NCBI GenBank assembly: GCA_001423545.1
Contig: LMOK01000002.1
Location: 1,234,066-1,298,065, forward strand
Origin: Orlajensenia sp001423545
GTDB lineage: Bacteria > Actinomycetota > Actinomycetes > Actinomycetales > Microbacteriaceae
DNA: 64,000 bases
Reading direction: 5' to 3'
Shown here: in pieces, positions 26,410 to 34,351 of the stretch
How the letters are laid out: the number at the start of each line of letters is the position of its first letter
Position numbering within the stretch: the stretch's first letter is position 1
Translations under genes and position numbers: made by a program
The notes under the pieces: model-generated
The model's input: the letters and a program-made list of their open reading frames with translations, nothing else
Told to the model about the DNA's origin: nothing
Databases searched by the model: none

Positions 26410-28247
26410 GCGAGATCCCCCTGATTCGCTCGGTGGCGATACTGAGACGCGAGCCTGATGGGGGCGTTCAACGCACCGTAGCCCGCATATCCATCGCGTC
26501 GCTCGACCACTTCCAGGAAGACGGTGCCGACGGAATGGGTGTAGAAGTGCAGGAACTCGCCTGCGTCATCCCGGTCGTACATGACGTTCAACTCCCTGAG
26601 CTCATCCAACAGGGCCGGTTCGAGCTGATAACGCGCATCGATGTCGTCGTAGTAGTTCGCGGGGATGTCCAGAGGACTGAAACCGCGCTCACGGGCGGCT
26701 CGAGCGAGGGAGAGCACATCCGACGTCGCGAATGCGACGTGCTGGGGCAGGATCGCGTCACCTCCCGAGCCGGATGGCACCAGGTTGAGAGCGATGCGCA
26801 GGATTCCATCGTCGCTGCGGAGGACCTGACTGCGTACGAGTCCGACCGGAGCGGCCACCTCGACCGATGCCTCGGTGTGCAAGTCGAGCACCGCGCGGAA
26901 GAACAGGACCGCCGCGTCGAAGTACTGCCAGGGCTGAGCGAGGTTGACATGGTCGACACGATCGATGAGGTCAGTGTCCTCGGCCGCGGGGGCGCCGAAC
27001 TCGTCAACCCAGGTCGGCACGGATCCGTGATCAGCCCCGAAGAACACCTCCGAACCGTCGGGCGCACGAACGCCGACGAGGGGCTCCTCGCCCTCCGCCT
27101 CCTCTCGGGGAACGACGGCCGAGAAGAGCTCTTCCGCCCGCAGCAACGCCGCGGCGGGATCTGTCACGGTGAGGCCGATGCCGGCCACCGTCGGCTGCGG
27201 ATGCTCCGAATCCGGCGCGCCGAGCACGATCCGAGCTGCACCCTGCGACCACAGCTCGACCTGCTTGGTCCGGTGTCGACCGTGCGGGCGGAACCCCAGC
27301 TGCATGAGGAGCAGCCTCAGCTCGTCCGAGTCTCCGGTTCGCAGCTCGACGTAGCTCACATCGGCGGGGGACTCGACGAGGGGAAGCAGGGCCGTGGACA
27401 TCCGGGCGGCGCGGCTGCTCGGCCCCGAGCCCAGCGAAGCGGCCGTCTCATGCTCGAGCCACCGCAGTGAGCGTCGCGCATGGATCGCCGTGGCGAAGGC
27501 GTCGGCCTGCCGGAACGTGTCGTTGAAGACCTCGAGCGAGACGGGACCGTCGTAGCCGGTTCGAGCGAGGTGCCCCATGAAGGTGCCGAGGTCGAACGCG
27601 CCCTCGCCGGGGAAGAGACGGTGGTGCCGACTCCACGAGAGCACGTCCATGGAGAGGAGGGGAGCATCCGCCATCTGGACGAAGAAGATCTTGTCAGCGG
27701 AGATGGTCTCGATCGCCTCGGGGTCGTGCCCCTTCGACAGGATGTGGAAGCTGTCGAGGCAGAGGCCGATGCGCTGATGGTCGGCGAGACGAACGATCCG
27801 GGCGGCCGTTTCGTAGTCGTCGACGAACCTGCCCCACGCGAGTGCCTCGTAGGCGACGCGGACGCCGAAGCGATCGGCGACGTCTCCGAGCTTCCGCAAC
27901 TGAGCCGCAGCCAGGTGCTCATCGCCGCTGCGGGCTGTCGCGACGTTGCTGCACAACAGCATGGTCTCGATGCCGAGCCGATTCATCAGGGCGAACTTCG
28001 CCGCCGCGCGACGGAGATTCTGCTCGAGCCGCTCCGGGCCGACGCCCTCGAAATCCCGAAAGGGCTGGTACAGGTCGAGACTCAGCCCCAGGTCCTCGGC
28101 TCGCCCGCGAATCGCCTCCGGTGACAGTGGGGAGGCGACCAGATCAGGCTCGAAGATCTCGACGCCGTCGAAGCCGGCCTCGCGCGCGGCGACGAGCTTC
28201 TGATCGAGGGTGCCACTCAGGCAGACCGTGGCGATCGATGTGCGCAT
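26406..28247 (-). CDS. quiC: 3-Dehydroshikimate dehydratase, QuiC type (TIM barrel plus HPPD-like half)
   Basis: Converts 3-dehydroshikimate to protocatechuate. 613 residues. Residues 1-265 are a xylose-isomerase-like TIM barrel with metal ligands Glu134 (VAYEALAWG), Asp165 (GLCLDSFH), Gln191 (FFVQMADA) and Glu239 (SLEVFND). From memory these numbers match those reported for Pseudomonas putida QuiC1. Residues 295-600 are two VOC modules like 4-hydroxyphenylpyruvate dioxygenase, with a full iron triad His433, His503 (PQHVAFAT) and Glu579. The start at 28247 begins the conserved barrel. First gene of a four-gene ATGA-coupled operon. Confidence 0.9.
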   Translation of the reverse strand: MRTSIATVCLSGTLDQKLVAAREAGFDGVEIFEPDLVASPLSPEAIRGRAEDLGLSLDLYQPFRDFEGVGPERLEQNLRRAAAKFALMNRLGIETMLLCSNVATARSGDEHLAAAQLRKLGDVADRFGVRVAYEALAWGRFVDDYETAARIVRLADHQRIGLCLDSFHILSKGHDPEAIETISADKIFFVQMADAPLLSMDVLSWSRHHRLFPGEGAFDLGTFMGHLARTGYDGPVSLEVFNDTFRQADAFATAIHARRSLRWLEHETAASLGSGPSSRAARMSTALLPLVESPADVSYVELRTGDSDELRLLLMQLGFRPHGRHRTKQVELWSQGAARIVLGAPDSEHPQPTVAGIGLTVTDPAAALLRAEELFSAVVPREEAEGEEPLVGVRAPDGSEVFFGADHGSVPTWVDEFGAPAAEDTDLIDRVDHVNLAQPWQYFDAAVLFFRAVLDLHTEASVEVAAPVGLVRSQVLRSDDGILRIALNLVPSGSGGDAILPQHVAFATSDVLSLARAARERGFSPLDIPANYYDDIDARYQLEPALLDELRELNVMYDRDDAGEFLHFYTHSVGTVFLEVVERRDGYAGYGALNAPIRLASQYRHRANQGDLA

Positions 28248-28312
28248 GACGCCTCTCTGCGGTGGCCGGCGATGAGGTCCGGACGATTCTCGAAACAGCA
28301 TTGCACGAATGT

Positions 28313-28334
28313 GTACTAACTAGTACGTTCGAAC
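28313..28334. promoter_or_regulatory. Palindromes in the quiC/IclR divergent promoter region
   Basis: GTACTA-AC-TAGTAC (28313-28326) and, directly adjoining, the perfect palindrome GTTCGAAC (28327-28334). They lie 66-87 nt upstream of quiC and 47 nt before the IclR start. Candidate binding site for the operon's TetR protein. Confidence 0.5.
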
Positions 28335-28380
28335 ACAAGGATGATCGACGACGATTCAATCCGCTGGGAAGGGAAACTCG

Positions 28381-29133
28381 ATGACGAGTCTCGCCGAATG
28401 GAACAGCGTTCCGAGTGCACCGGTTGCCGTGCTCGATCGAATCATCGCGATTCTCGACGCGGTGAGGGCCTCACGGGGCTCGATCTCGATCACCGACCTG
28501 GCAACGGGGACCGGCCTGCCGAAGTCCACGGTCTCCCGCCTCGTCTCGGAGCTGACCGCGCAGCGCTACCTGGAGCGAACGGATGACGGAGTGACGCTCG
28601 GGCTGCGGCTCTTCGAGCTCGGCGCACGGGCGAGTCTGCCTCGACGGCTCCTGGCAGCCGCGGCACCCGTCATCAGGAACCTGCGGGACGTGACGGGGGA
28701 GCGAGTGGGGCTCTGGGTCCAGCAGGGAACCGACATGGTGTCCATCGCCACGGTCGCGGGTCGACTTCCGATGCTTCCGACGCGTGCGGGTATGCGCTCG
28801 CCGGCCCTGACGACGGCCAGCGGCAAGGCCTACCTCGCGTTCTGTGCGGACAAGGGCATCGTCGACCGCGTGAGCGCACCGCTCATCGACGATGCTGCTG
28901 CTGCGCACTTCCGCGACGAACTCACCCTGGTGCGCGCCTCGGTCGTCGCCATGGACATCGAGGGCTCCTACCCCGGCATCCTCGCCGTGGCCAGCCCCGT
29001 CCTCACTGCGGGACACGTCGTCCTCGGCGCGATCTCCATAGCGGGGCCCAGCGGAGCGATGGACCCGGATCGCGTCGCGCCTCTCGTGCGTGCGGCAGGC
29101 GAGACCGTGAGTCGTCGACTGACGGCGGCCTAG
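28381..29133 (+). CDS. IclR family regulator, pair 2 member A
   Basis: 250 residues. HTH: VLDRIIAILDAVRASRG, then GLPKSTVSRLVSELTAQRYL; effector domain to the end, with LTTASGKAYLAF. AAGGG lies upstream of the ATG. Close paralogue of the gene at 22998, with shared blocks such as GLRLFELGARAS and PRRL. Divergent from quiC. A copy of the island motif lies inside its first codons, so it may repress itself by binding over its own start. Confidence 0.88.
   Translation: MTSLAEWNSVPSAPVAVLDRIIAILDAVRASRGSISITDLATGTGLPKSTVSRLVSELTAQRYLERTDDGVTLGLRLFELGARASLPRRLLAAAAPVIRNLRDVTGERVGLWVQQGTDMVSIATVAGRLPMLPTRAGMRSPALTTASGKAYLAFCADKGIVDRVSAPLIDDAAAAHFRDELTLVRASVVAMDIEGSYPGILAVASPVLTAGHVVLGAISIAGPSGAMDPDRVAPLVRAAGETVSRRLTAA
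28386..28412 (+). promoter_or_regulatory. Candidate island operator, copy D, overlapping the IclR start
   Basis: GAGTCTC then GCCGAAT then GGAAC-AGC-GTTCC, the last a perfect 5-bp inverted repeat. The first 19 nt differ at one base from copy C at 36413. Confidence 0.6.
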
Positions 29134-29136
29134 GAC

Positions 29137-29901
29137 GTGCGCACCGCCGACTGGACCGACTCCGTGAGCGTTCTCGACCGCGTCACGGCAGTCTTCGACG
29201 CATTCGGCGATCACGACGAGGGTCTCGGCATCTCGGAGCTCGCCCGGCGTGCGAATCTCCCGAAGTCCACGGTCTCGCGGATCGCCGCCGATCTCGTCAC
29301 CCAGCGCTTCCTCGACCGTGACGGCGACAGGCTGTACCTGGGCGTCCGGCTCTTCGAGCTGGCCATGGCCGTGGAACGGCCCCGCAGACTGCGCCACGCC
29401 GCGCTTCCGGTCATGACCGACCTGCGGGACGTGACCGGTCACTCGGTGCAGCTGGCGGTTCTCGAAGACGACGACGTCGTCTTCGTCATGGTGATGCGGG
29501 GCGGGCCGGAATCCAAGCCGGCGGTTCGGGTCGGCGAACGGCTACCCGCGCGGGGGACCGCACTCGGGAAGGCGATGTTGGCTTTTTCGCCGCCAGCGGT
29601 GCTCGAGCGCCTCATCGCGGGCGCTCCGGAAGGTCTCGACGGGCGCGTCCCGGGCGATCAGACAGAGCTCCGACGCGGGCTGTCCGACATCCGCAAGTCC
29701 GGTCTGGCCGTCGAGAAGGAGATGCCCGCGAACGATCGCGTGTGTGTAGCCGCCCCGATCCTCGGGCTCGGTGGCGTACCGATCGCTGCGATCTCCGTCG
29801 TCGGCTCGGCCCCAGGGCTCGTCCCCGAACGGATCGGCCCGGCGGTGCGGGCCGCCGCGATGGCGCTCGGTCGTCGCCTGGGAGCCGAACACGTGCGCTG
29901 A
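29137..29901 (+). CDS. IclR family regulator, pair 2 member B
   Basis: 254 residues, GTG start 3 nt after member A. HTH: VLDRVTAVFDAFGDHDEG, LGISELARRANLPKSTVSRI; effector domain with LPARGTALGKAMLAFS. Paralogue of the gene at 23742. Convergent with the TRAP binding-protein gene; a long palindromic terminator separates them. Confidence 0.88.
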   Translation: MRTADWTDSVSVLDRVTAVFDAFGDHDEGLGISELARRANLPKSTVSRIAADLVTQRFLDRDGDRLYLGVRLFELAMAVERPRRLRHAALPVMTDLRDVTGHSVQLAVLEDDDVVFVMVMRGGPESKPAVRVGERLPARGTALGKAMLAFSPPAVLERLIAGAPEGLDGRVPGDQTELRRGLSDIRKSGLAVEKEMPANDRVCVAAPILGLGGVPIAAISVVGSAPGLVPERIGPAVRAAAMALGRRLGAEHVR

Positions 29902-29926
29902 TGCCGGTCCCCTGCCGGGACACACG

Positions 29927-29964
29927 GGAACGGGGTGGGTGCGCATGCGCACCCACCCCGTTCC
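29927..29964. terminator. Bidirectional terminator (38-bp perfect palindrome)
   Basis: A perfect self-complementary 38-base sequence centred on GCGCATGCGC, between convergent IclR and dctP genes. It can fold on either transcript. Confidence 0.85.
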
Positions 29965-29976
29965 TGTGCGGCTACG

Positions 29977-31032
29977 TCAGCCCGCGGTCTCGCGGATCGC
30001 CTGGTAGGCCTCGAGGTTCTCGCCCGTGAAGAAGCCCTCGAAGTAGTCCTCGGCCTGGCTGCGGAAGGCATCCATGTCGATGTCGTCCTGCTCGATGACG
30101 GTGAAGGCATCGTTGGCGCGGTACTCGTCGAGGATCTTCTCGGTCTCCTCGTCGACGCAGTCCCGGTTCTCGGGGCGGATCTCGTGGATGGTCTTCTCCA
30201 GCAGTTCGGTCTGCTCCTCGCTCAGCTTGTCGTACGTCTTGTCACTGACGATGATCCAGTGGATGCCGACATTGTGGTCGTTGAGGATCGCCGTGTTGAG
30301 CACCTCGTCGTAGCTCGACGAGTGCGTCGCGACGATGGGGTTCTCCTGTCCGACTGCGATTCCCTGCTGCAGAGCGGTGTAGACCTCCTCCACCGCGACC
30401 GAGACGGGGTTCGTCACTCCCATCGCCTCCGCGTTGGCGAGGAAGATCGGGGAGTTCGGGAACCGCATCGGAACACCTGCCAGGTCATCGGGGCTGCGAA
30501 CCTCGACGTCCTTGGTGGTGAACGTGCGGTTGCCGAAGAACCAGCCGTCCACGACGTTCACACCGGTCGCCTCGTGGAAGCCCGTGAAGAGGTCTTCCGA
30601 GCTGTCATCGATCCACTTGAAGGCGTGGTCGACGTCGTCGAAGGCGTAGGCGGCGTCGACGACACCGATCGGTTCATAGGTGGCGCTGAGTGCGGATGCA
30701 CCCTGCAGGTCGATGTCGATGTCGCCGGCCTGCACCTGGGGGAACCTGTCGGCATCGGGGCCGAGCTGGCTCGCCGGGTACAGGTCGACCGTCAAGCCGA
30801 CATCGGCATCCTCGAGCCGCTCCTTGAGCAACTCGACTCCGCAGTAGTAGTTCGGCGTCTGCTCGTTCTGGCTCGTCGCCACGGTGAGGGTCACAGGCTT
30901 GTTCTCCGAACTGGCCTCTCCTGTGTCCTCGGGGCTGGCGCCGCCTCCGGCACAGCCGGTGACAGCGAGCGTGGTTGCTGCGAGTACCGACGCGGCGAAT
31001 ATGCCTCGGCGCCTCGATCGGGCTGTGCCCAT
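29977..31032 (-). CDS. dctP: TRAP transporter substrate-binding lipoprotein (DctP type)
   Basis: 351 residues. Basic start, hydrophobic stretch and lipobox LAVTGC (Cys about residue 26), so a membrane-anchored extracytoplasmic lipoprotein. The DctP fold follows; PMRFPNSP (about residue 182) carries the arginine that usually binds the ligand carboxylate, and NPVSVAVEEVYTALQQG is a family signature. The ATG at 31032 has a GGAG site; an earlier in-frame start gives no signal peptide. Pairs with the dctQM genes at 34352-36293, separated by two plus-strand genes. Expected ligand: an organic acid, by context a hydroaromatic acid. Confidence 0.9.
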   Translation of the reverse strand: MGTARSRRRGIFAASVLAATTLAVTGCAGGGASPEDTGEASSENKPVTLTVATSQNEQTPNYYCGVELLKERLEDADVGLTVDLYPASQLGPDADRFPQVQAGDIDIDLQGASALSATYEPIGVVDAAYAFDDVDHAFKWIDDSSEDLFTGFHEATGVNVVDGWFFGNRTFTTKDVEVRSPDDLAGVPMRFPNSPIFLANAEAMGVTNPVSVAVEEVYTALQQGIAVGQENPIVATHSSSYDEVLNTAILNDHNVGIHWIIVSDKTYDKLSEEQTELLEKTIHEIRPENRDCVDEETEKILDEYRANDAFTVIEQDDIDMDAFRSQAEDYFEGFFTGENLEAYQAIRETAG

Positions 31033-31351
31033 GGGACTCTCCTCTGTTCTGCGCACGTCTTCGTGCAAGTTCTGACGTGAGATTCGATGGCCGAAGCGCG
31101 ACGCTCAGTCGACACCTTTCGCATTGGGCGAGATCGTCGTCGACCACGCTGTCGAGTTGCGGCCCGGTGGCAGTGCCGACTCTTACGGACTTCGAACAGT
31201 TCGCAAAGCGATGTCCCGTCGAATGGAACATGCCCTTCCGCGCCGCAGATCGGCGACGTCGCCGCTGAATGGAACGACTCCTAGGCGGCGGACTCATCCT
31301 GTCATACGCTCAGCTGGCACCGGCACGAAGGCGCCGATGCAGGAGGGACCC
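31033..31351. other. 319-nt divergent control region, dctP / Gfo-Idh gene
   Basis: No gene seen. It holds two copies of the island motif (31211-31276) and the SD AGGAGGG at 31341. It must contain the promoters of both divergent genes; no clear -35/-10 pair was found. Confidence 0.7.
31211..31276. promoter_or_regulatory. Candidate island operators, copies A and B
   Basis: Copy A: ATGTCCC (31211-31217), 7-nt spacer GTCGAAT, then GGAACAT (31225-31231); the arms pair at 6 of 7 positions. Copy B: GCTGAATGGAACG (31264-31276). Likely binding sites for one of the IclR proteins. Confidence 0.55.
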
Positions 31352-32428
31352 GTGACGCAGCCGCTTCGCATCGGAGTCGTCGGAGCCGGCTTCATGGGAC
31401 GCCAGCACATCGATCTCATCTCGGCTTCGCCGGGTGCCGTCCTGGCTGCGATCGCCGACCCGGCAGCACTCCGCGACGCCGGGCTGGAGTGTCCCGTGTA
31501 TGAGGACGCCACGGCGATGCTGCATGCAGGGGGACTGGATGCCGTCGTCATCGCCAATCCGACCCCCATGCACGTCGAGACCGCCGTCGCATGCCTCGAG
31601 GCCGGTGTCGCCGTGCTCCTCGAGAAGCCGGTCGCCATGGATTACGCCGAGTCCCGTCGGCTTGCCGGCAGTATCCGACGCCTGAACGGGCGACTTCTCG
31701 TCGGCCACCACCGGCGCCACCATCCCGCCGTTGCCCGAGCCCGCAGCGCCATCCTCGATGGCGAGCTCGGTGACGTCGTCGCGGTCAGCGGACTCTGGTC
31801 GGCGCGCAAGGACGACGCCTACTTCTCCGACATCCCGTGGCATCGTGCGCCCGGTGCCGGCGTGATGCTGATCAACGTCGTGCACGACCTCGATCTCCTG
31901 CGACACCTCTGCGGCGAGGTGGCCGAGATCCAGGCCATCAGCAGTTCTCGCGCCCGTGGTCTCGAGGTCGAGGACACGGTCTCGCTCAACCTGAGGTTCG
32001 AGACCGGAGCCGTGGGCAGCTTCCTGGCCTCGGACGCCGCAGTCTCGCCCTGGGGCTGGGATCAGGCCACGGAGGAGACGCTCGCGTTCCCGTACCTCCC
32101 GGACGGGGTCGCCTACAGGATCGTCGGCACGCGCGCAGCACTGTCGGTTCCGAACCTCGCGCTCTACACCTACCAGCAGGCGGTGCCGGCCGACTGGCAT
32201 TCACCGCTGTCGCGCAGTTATCTTCCGGTCGAGCACCGGAGCTCGTTCCGGGCGCAGCTCGATCACTTCGTCGAGGTGGTGCGGGGAACGGCGGAACCTC
32301 TCGTCTCGGCCGATGACGCCTCTCGGACCCTCGCGCTCGTGGAGGCGGCCGCGCGAGCGGCCACCGAACGCACGACGGTCGACGTCGTCGCCTTCCGCGC
32401 GGCGATCGAAGCGTCGGAGCCGACGTGA
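31352..32428 (+). CDS. Gfo/Idh/MocA family NAD(P)-dependent oxidoreductase
   Basis: 358 residues. Rossmann start GVVGAGFMGRQHI, family EKPVAMD motif (catalytic lysine) and GHHRRHHPAV, then the C-terminal alpha/beta substrate domain. The GTG at 31352 has AGGAGGG in place; an ATG at 31337 would overlap that site. The family oxidises polyols, cyclitols (inositol dehydrogenase IolG) and sugars. Beside a TRAP transporter and hydroaromatic genes it could oxidise a ring hydroxyl. Followed after 28 nt by an FAD oxidoreductase gene in the same direction. Confidence 0.85.
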   Translation: MTQPLRIGVVGAGFMGRQHIDLISASPGAVLAAIADPAALRDAGLECPVYEDATAMLHAGGLDAVVIANPTPMHVETAVACLEAGVAVLLEKPVAMDYAESRRLAGSIRRLNGRLLVGHHRRHHPAVARARSAILDGELGDVVAVSGLWSARKDDAYFSDIPWHRAPGAGVMLINVVHDLDLLRHLCGEVAEIQAISSSRARGLEVEDTVSLNLRFETGAVGSFLASDAAVSPWGWDQATEETLAFPYLPDGVAYRIVGTRAALSVPNLALYTYQQAVPADWHSPLSRSYLPVEHRSSFRAQLDHFVEVVRGTAEPLVSADDASRTLALVEAAARAATERTTVDVVAFRAAIEASEPT

Positions 32429-32456
32429 GTACGAATCGCGGCACCGGAGGCACGAC

Positions 32457-33821
32457 GTGAGTGCACTGAGCGATGGATTCGACGCTGTCATCGTCGGTGG
32501 AGGGCTCGCCGGCCTGGCGGCTGCGCAGCGTCTCGCCGCGCAGCACCTGAGTGTCGCCGTCGTGGAGAAGCGTGATCGCCTGGGAGGCAGCTCTGCACTG
32601 AGCGGGGGCTGGTTCGCACTGTCCGGGACCGCGCACCAACGTCGGGCAGGCATCGAGGACTCGGACGCCCTCTTCCTCTCGGACATGGCGGACACAGGCG
32701 GGGGCTTCGCCGATGAGGCGCTGTTGCGGGCTCTCATCGCCGGACAGGCGAACGCCATCGCGGCGATCGAGAATGCCGGGGCGTGGACCGACGAGCTGAA
32801 GATCAGTGCCGGGATGACCGTCGCCCGCGCACACCTGGTCTCGATGGGTGCGCTGCTCGCCCATCTGGAACACGAGGCTCTCGCGGCCGGGGCCGTCATC
32901 CTCCCCGATCACGCTGCCGTGGGACTCGTCACCGACGGGCCCCGCGTGGTCGGAATCACGTCCCAGGACGGAGGCGAGCTCATCGGGCGGTCGGGGGTGG
33001 TGCTCGCGAGCGGGGGATTCTCCCGCTCACGCGAGCTTCTCGAACTCTTCGTGCCCGGCCAGGCGGCCGCCATGCCGTACGGAGGCGCCGGCAACACCGG
33101 TGACGGGCTGCGGATGGCATGGATGCTCGGCGCCGGCCTGGCCGACATCGGGCACGTCTCAGGCACCTACGGGCAACACGCCGAGACGACGGACGACGAG
33201 CATGAACTCCTGACCGCCAACTACCTCGGCGCGATCCTCGTCAACTCGCGGGGGGAGCGTTTCACGGATGAGTCCCAGTCGTACAAGGTTCTCGGATCCG
33301 CCGTACTGAGCCAGCCTGACCGCATGGCCTTCCAGGTCTTCGATTCGACCGTGCGGGCACGGTCGCGGCCGGGTGTCCCACTCTCGGACATGGAGCGTCT
33401 CGAGGAGCTCGGACACCTCGTGAGTGCGCCGACCATCACGTCATTGGGGCGTCAGCTGGGACTCCAGACGGGACGCCTCGAGGCGACCGTCGCCCGATAC
33501 AACGACCACGTCATCGGCGGGCGGAGGGACCCGTTCGGCCGTCGCGGTCTCGTCAACGGTGTCGGTGATCTGGTTCCCCTGACACGCGGACCTTTCTACG
33601 CGTACGCAGCGGTGACGGCGATGACGTCGACCTACGGCGGCCTGAGCGTCGCCGCTAACAGCTCGGTCACGCGTGTGGATGGAACTCGCATCGACGGACT
33701 GTACGCGGCCGGCGAGATCGCCGGCGGCTTCCACGGCGCGTCCTACATGACGGGCACAGCGCTCACGAAGGCGCTGGTGTTCGGGTTCGTGGCCGCCGAC
33801 GCCATCTCCCTCACCCAGTGA
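32457..33821 (+). CDS. FAD-dependent oxidoreductase, fumarate-reductase/ketosteroid-dehydrogenase type
   Basis: 454 residues. N-terminal FAD motif VIVGGGLAGLAAAQRLA and GGSSALSGGWFALSG; C-terminal FAD closing motif YAAGEIAGGFHGASYM with TGTALTKALVFGFVAA. The family (flavocytochrome c, urocanate reductase, tricarballylate and 3-ketosteroid dehydrogenases) adds or removes hydrogen across a C=C bond next to a carbonyl or carboxylate. Here it could desaturate a hydroaromatic ring (inference). GTG start with GGAGG 6 nt upstream. Its 3' end overlaps the convergent aroQ-like gene by 11 nt. Confidence 0.85.
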   Translation: MSALSDGFDAVIVGGGLAGLAAAQRLAAQHLSVAVVEKRDRLGGSSALSGGWFALSGTAHQRRAGIEDSDALFLSDMADTGGGFADEALLRALIAGQANAIAAIENAGAWTDELKISAGMTVARAHLVSMGALLAHLEHEALAAGAVILPDHAAVGLVTDGPRVVGITSQDGGELIGRSGVVLASGGFSRSRELLELFVPGQAAAMPYGGAGNTGDGLRMAWMLGAGLADIGHVSGTYGQHAETTDDEHELLTANYLGAILVNSRGERFTDESQSYKVLGSAVLSQPDRMAFQVFDSTVRARSRPGVPLSDMERLEELGHLVSAPTITSLGRQLGLQTGRLEATVARYNDHVIGGRRDPFGRRGLVNGVGDLVPLTRGPFYAYAAVTAMTSTYGGLSVAANSSVTRVDGTRIDGLYAAGEIAGGFHGASYMTGTALTKALVFGFVAADAISLTQ

Positions 33822-34260
33822 TCGTGGGCACCAGCCGGTCGGCGGCGCGGATCCCCAGTTCATATCCGTACACGCCTGCGCCCGCGATCACGACGCGTGC
33901 AGCCGACGAGATGAGGGAGTGCTGGTAGACGGCGTCGCGGGCATGGATGTTCGTGATGTGAACCTCGACGACCGGGGAGACGAGCATCTTGAGCGCATCG
34001 AGCAGCGGCACCGAGCGGAAGCTGAAGCCGGCCGGGTTGATCACGACGGCCGCATCCTGACGAAAGGCGTCGTGCACCCATTCCACGAGTTCGTACTCCG
34101 CATTCGTCTGCGCGAAGAACAGGTCGAATCCCAGCTCGTCCGCCACCCGCTCGCAGTCGCCGCGCACGTCGTCCAGAGTCGTCGTGCCATACAACTCAGG
34201 TTGGCGCAGGCCGAGCATGTTGAGGTTCGAGCCGTTCAGTACGAAGAGTCTCCTGGCCAT
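33811..34260 (-). CDS. aroQ: Type II 3-dehydroquinate dehydratase, divergent
   Basis: 149 residues, the flavodoxin-like dodecameric type. Numbering runs in register with the Mycobacterium tuberculosis enzyme as I recall it: Arg19, Tyr24 (PELYG), Asn75 (INPAG), Asp88, His101 (EVHITN) and Arg108 are all kept. However position 81, normally His, is Phe (GFSFRS), and position 112, normally Arg, is Tyr (AVYQHS). Those two side chains hold the ring hydroxyls of dehydroquinate. The enzyme may therefore act on a related substrate. Ends the dctQ-dctM-aroQ unit on the minus strand. Confidence 0.85.
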   Translation of the reverse strand: MARRLFVLNGSNLNMLGLRQPELYGTTTLDDVRGDCERVADELGFDLFFAQTNAEYELVEWVHDAFRQDAAVVINPAGFSFRSVPLLDALKMLVSPVVEVHITNIHARDAVYQHSLISSAARVVIAGAGVYGYELGIRAADRLVPTITG

Positions 34261-34351
34261 GGTCGTCCTTTTCTGTGGTTCTGGTCAGCCCTCGTCGATG
34301 CGTCCCCGACAGCGCTCGCTACCGCGGGACGCTCCGACGTCGTGCCGTGCG

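Noticed and set aside
31337..32428. ATG at 31337 as start of the Gfo/Idh gene
   Set aside because: It would place AGGAGGG inside the coding region; the GTG at 31352 is spaced correctly behind that site.
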